The notes under the pieces are model-generated. The model was not told the DNA's origin. It was given only the letters and a program-made list of their open reading frames with translations, and made no database searches. A DNA stretch of 8,765 nt, from the NCBI GenBank assembly GCA_021828745.1, contig JAJZDE010000052.1, forward strand, positions 1 to 8,765, in the 5' to 3' direction. The position numbers and the translations under genes are program-made. The DNA comes from Pseudomonadota bacterium. Lineage in GTDB: Bacteria; Pseudomonadota; Gammaproteobacteria; Burkholderiales; Ferrovaceae. Positions within the stretch are counted from its first letter, which is position 1. Each line of letters opens with the position of its first letter. Shown in pieces: positions 6,427 to 8,765 of the stretch.

Positions 6427-7563
6427 GTGATCAGCCCAACCGATATTCTTCATGGCAAGGTCCTGATCGTCGATGATCTGGAAGCCAATACCCTTCTGCT
6501 CGAGCGGATGCTGCGCGGAGCCGGCTATGTTGCCATTACGTCAACGATAAATCCAGGCGAGGTCTGCGCGCTTCACCTCAAGAACCACTACGACTTGATC
6601 CTGCTCGATCTTCAAATGCCTGGTATGGACGGATTCCATGTGATGGAGGAACTCAGGGCCATTGAACCCGACGGCTACCTGCCGGTGCTCGTCATTACCG
6701 CCCAACCGGATCACAAACTGCGCGCCTTGAAAGCAGGCGCGAAGGATTTCATCAGCAAGCCATTTGACCTTGCCGATGTCCTGGCACGCGTCAATAACAT
6801 GCTGGAAGTACGCCTGTTACACGTGGAAGCAAAGAACTACAGCAAGACACTGGAACAAAAGATTCAGGAAGTGGAGGCCAGCCGCGCGTTGATCCACCGC
6901 CAAAGTGACGAGGTCAGGCGCCTCTACGATGAAATCGTGGCTGAGCAAAAGCGGTCCATCGAGTTGAGCCTCCAACCTGGCGCCATGGTGGGTGTCGAAA
7001 AAGAGGAGCGCACTGCCACACGCTGGGTCAGGAGCCTGAGGCTCCGTCACCCCTGGCTCCAGATCAACCTGCTCACGGCCTTCGCCGCCGCCGCTGTGGT
7101 GGGCCACTTCCAGGAAACCATCAGCCGTTTGCTGATCCTCACCATGTTCCTGCCAGTGCTGGCCGATCAGGCGTGCAACACCGGTAGCCAAGCCTTGGCC
7201 ATCACCTTACGGGGGATTGCTCTGGGTGATCTGGAATCGGGCAAGGAAAAAGCGCTGGTCAGGAAAGAAGCTCTGCTCGGTTTGCTGAATGGCGCACTCG
7301 TCGGGCTGGTGGCAGCGACGGGCATGTACGGAGTTGCCACCGTCCAACATTTGCACAGTGCCCCCATGCTCAGTTCAGTCGTCTTCCTGGCCATGATCGG
7401 CAGTTGCTTCGTCAGCGGCATCTGCGGTGCCGTCGTACCTCTCATCCTGAAACGTCTCGGTGCCGACCCCGCCACGGCTTCAAGTATTTTCCTGACCACC
7501 GCCACAAACATAGTGAGCATGGGAATGCTATTGGGACTGGCGACAGTTCTGGTAAAGCGGTAG
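6427..7563 (+). CDS. Response-regulator receiver fused to an MgtE-type cation channel domain
   Basis: A 378-residue fusion. Residues 11 to about 125 are a complete receiver: acidic pair D16-D17, phospho-acceptor D61 in LLDLQMPGMDG, switch T91 in VITAQ, and K111 in ISKPF. Residues about 126-182 are a charged heptad-like helix, probably a coiled coil. Residues about 207-378 match the MgtE integral membrane domain: HPWLQINLLTAF, then PVLADQACNTGSQALA (243-258), LRGIALGD (261-268), KEALLGLLNG (280-289) and GADPATASSIFLTTATN (345-361), with about five membrane helices (near 211-230, 234-250, 282-304, 313-341, 349-375). Canonical MgtE is a homodimeric Mg2+ channel gated by N and CBS domains; neither is present here. 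Inferred role: phosphorylation-gated divalent-cation flux under control of the upstream kinase. N361 stands where the key pore Asp is expected. The start is GTG 6427, 15 bp after the kinase stop, with only a weak ribosome binding site. In-frame ATG 6985 lacks a Shine-Dalgarno, so a separate channel protein is not indicated. Confidence 0.85.
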   Translation: MISPTDILHGKVLIVDDLEANTLLLERMLRGAGYVAITSTINPGEVCALHLKNHYDLILLDLQMPGMDGFHVMEELRAIEPDGYLPVLVITAQPDHKLRALKAGAKDFISKPFDLADVLARVNNMLEVRLLHVEAKNYSKTLEQKIQEVEASRALIHRQSDEVRRLYDEIVAEQKRSIELSLQPGAMVGVEKEERTATRWVRSLRLRHPWLQINLLTAFAAAAVVGHFQETISRLLILTMFLPVLADQACNTGSQALAITLRGIALGDLESGKEKALVRKEALLGLLNGALVGLVAATGMYGVATVQHLHSAPMLSSVVFLAMIGSCFVSGICGAVVPLILKRLGADPATASSIFLTTATNIVSMGMLLGLATVLVKR

Positions 7564-7586
7564 GGAAGGAAGATCCATGAAGCAGT

Positions 7587-8456
7587 TCATTTCATCAGAT
7601 GCTGGCGGATCGACAGCAATTCTTGCCGCCGCCTTTCGTCGGTTTTGGGATAACTCATTTCAAATGCTTTGAAGGTATCGAGAATGATCCGTGAAATAAT
7701 CAGCCGGGCATTCTCCTTATCATCGGCGGGAACTACATACCACGGGGCAACTTTCGTACTTGTTGCGCTCAAACATGCCTCATAGGCTTGCATGTATTGT
7801 TTCCAGAACTTTCTTTCTTCAATGTCGGCGAGGCTGAATTTCCAGTTTTTTTCTGGATCATCGATGCGATCAATAAAGCGTTTTCTCTGCTCCTCCTCTG
7901 AAAGATGCAGGAAGAATTTGATGATCCGTGTGCCGTTGCGATGGAGGTGGCCCTCCATTTCCACGATGGAACGGTAGCGCTCCTGCCAAAGAGTTTTTTC
8001 GTCGGTCAACCCATCGGGGATCCCCTGGCTGCGGAGAATCTCCGGGTGCACGCGAACGATCAGTACCTCTTCATAATAGGATCGGTTGAAAATACCGATG
8101 CGACCGCGTTCAGGCAAACACCGGGAAGTGCGCCACAAAAAGTCGTGCTCCAGTTCGGCAGCACTCGGATGCTTGAAACTGAATACTTGGCACCCCTGGG
8201 GGTTGACACCAGACATGACATGCCGGATAGCGCCATCCTTGCCTGCCGCATCCATTGCCTGAAAAACCAGCAATACCGCATGGCGATTGGAGGCATAGAG
8301 GAGTTGTTGCTGCCTGCTCAGTTCCTCCACCTGTTCTCCGAGAAGCTTTTGGTACTGATCCTTCGATGAGTAAACAGGCTCCACCCGCGTAGGCCACTTC
8401 TTGAGGTCGACCTTTTCTCCCTCACTTACCCGGAAATCCCTTGTCTTGACTTTCAT
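7587..8456 (-). CDS. ppk2: PPK2-family polyphosphate kinase (class III-like)
   Basis: A 289-residue cytosolic enzyme that transfers phosphate between polyphosphate and nucleotides; class III members can phosphorylate AMP and ADP to ATP. Seen: Walker A MDAAGKDG (68-75) in [17 protein letters not shown], the [13 protein letters not shown] segment followed by HDFLWR, a Walker B region with FNRSYYEEV (123-131), and the lid helix region [12 protein letters not shown]. The length fits single-domain PPK2. Two ATGs compete: 8462 abuts the GGAGGG (8463-8468) with no spacer, while 8456 sits at a normal distance from it, so I chose 8456. The gene is convergent with the REC-MgtE gene (23 bp between stops, no clear terminator) and lies downstream of the OmpA-like gene on the same strand, with about 60 bp between. 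Polyphosphate chelates Mg2+, so proximity to an MgtE-type protein is suggestive, though convergent orientation argues against one operon. Confidence 0.92.
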   Translation of the reverse strand: MKVKTRDFRVSEGEKVDLKKWPTRVEPVYSSKDQYQKLLGEQVEELSRQQQLLYASNRHAVLLVFQAMDAAGKDGAIRHVMSGVNPQGCQVFSFKHPSAAELEHDFLWRTSRCLPERGRIGIFNRSYYEEVLIVRVHPEILRSQGIPDGLTDEKTLWQERYRSIVEMEGHLHRNGTRIIKFFLHLSEEEQRKRFIDRIDDPEKNWKFSLADIEERKFWKQYMQAYEACLSATSTKVAPWYVVPADDKENARLIISRIILDTFKAFEMSYPKTDERRRQELLSIRQHLMK

Positions 8457-8462
8457 CCTCAT

Positions 8463-8470
8463 CCCTCCAT
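8463..8470 (-). promoter_or_regulatory. Shine-Dalgarno that decides the ppk2 start
   Basis: Read on the minus strand, TGGAGGG lies directly against the first ATG (8462-8460) and six bases from the second (8456-8454). Only the second has workable spacing, which supports the shorter product. Confidence 0.55.
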
Positions 8471-8519
8471 GACCGCGTCAGCAACTCAGGTGGAATAATT
8501 CATATTTTTCCGCTGGCGT

Positions 8520-8765
8520 CTAGCGTGGGACAATATTGCCATTGGAATCGGAGAAAATAATTTCCACACGCCGATTCAATTGACGACCAGCGGCGGTATC
8601 ATTGCCGGCAACCGGGAACGCTTTACCGTACCCATGGGTAGTGACGCGGTCACTGCCGATTCCCGCTTCGAGCAGGGCCTCCCGTACAGCATTGGCGCGT
8701 CGCTCGGACAGTTCCTGATTGTAATCATCGCTGCCCGTACTGTCAGTATAGCCTTCAACCAATAC
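8520..8765 (-). CDS. OmpA-like peptidoglycan-binding protein, C-terminal part (cut by window edge)
   Basis: The visible 81 residues are the end of an OmpA C-terminal domain, which binds the diaminopimelate of peptidoglycan in the periplasm. The signature VEGYTDSTGSDDYNQ followed by LSERRANAVREAL carries the conserved Asp (in YTD) and Arg (in SERRA) used for binding. HGYGKAFPVAGNDTAAGRQLNRRVEI completes the fold, ending in a short polar tail and TAG at 8520-8522. The N-terminal half, with any signal peptide, lipobox or beta-barrel, lies beyond 8765, so the protein could be a lipoprotein of the Pal/YiaD type, an OmpA porin or a MotB-like protein. The next gene on this strand is ppk2. Confidence 0.9.
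   Translation of the reverse strand, partial: VLVEGYTDSTGSDDYNQELSERRANAVREALLEAGIGSDRVTTHGYGKAFPVAGNDTAAGRQLNRRVEIIFSDSNGNIVPR

Noticed and set aside
6970..7030. The REC-MgtE gene as two separate genes, with a channel protein starting at ATG 6985
   Set aside because: The frame is continuous with no stop, and ATG 6985 has no Shine-Dalgarno; the linker helix reads naturally through the point.
7564..7586. Bidirectional terminator between the convergent genes
   Set aside because: Only a weak ATGAA-GCAG-TTCAT dyad overlaps this gap (7576-7590), with no GC-rich stem or T-run.
1..8765. CRISPR array, tRNA, rRNA or riboswitch
   Set aside because: No regularly spaced repeats, tRNA cloverleaf or rRNA-like sequence were seen. 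An Mg2+-responsive leader before the REC-MgtE gene is excluded by the 15-bp gap.

Overview
The window looks like chromosomal DNA from a Pseudomonadota bacterium, probably beta- or gammaproteobacterial. This is judged from protein styles: a peroxiredoxin-glutaredoxin hybrid, a Crp-like regulator of the kind common in soil and water proteobacteria, a class III-like PPK2 and an OmpA-type envelope protein. The assignment is inference; no rRNA or marker gene is present.

Layout. Positions 1-286 hold no convincing gene and lead into a lone IS200/IS605-type tnpA (287-703, +) with its hairpin-rich right end (about 704-770). That end runs into the 3' end of a minus-strand pair: an FAD-dependent disulfide oxidoreductase of the dihydrolipoamide dehydrogenase type (737-2182), preceded by a peroxiredoxin-glutaredoxin hybrid (2201-2953). 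The IS end appears to supply the last codons and the stop of the oxidoreductase. A divergent intergenic region rich in small repeats (2954-3282) separates this redox operon from a plus-strand Crp/Fnr-family regulator (3283-3990). A 309-bp spacer with direct repeats and a possible broken small ORF leads to a two-gene signalling operon. Its first gene is a soluble PAS-PAS-HisKA-HATPase-REC hybrid kinase (4300-6411). Fifteen bases later comes a protein (6427-7563) with an N-terminal response-regulator receiver domain, a coiled-coil linker and a C-terminal MgtE-type divalent-cation channel membrane domain. Convergent to this are a PPK2-type polyphosphate kinase (7587-8456, -) and, upstream of it, the C-terminal part of an OmpA-like protein (8520-8765, -, cut by the window edge).

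How the genes may work together. The peroxiredoxin hybrid and the flavoprotein form a peroxide or thiol defence unit. The hybrid kinase probably senses a cytosolic cue through its PAS domains and passes phosphate to its own receiver and to the receiver fused to the channel.

The most notable feature is the REC-MgtE fusion. Canonical MgtE gates its pore through cytosolic N and CBS domains that sense Mg2+; here that module is replaced by a phosphorylatable receiver, which suggests ion flux controlled directly by a two-component system. The pore also carries Asn where family members, as recalled, carry a key Asp, so selectivity may differ or the domain may be a sensor rather than a transporter. 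These functional points are inference from domain recognition by eye.
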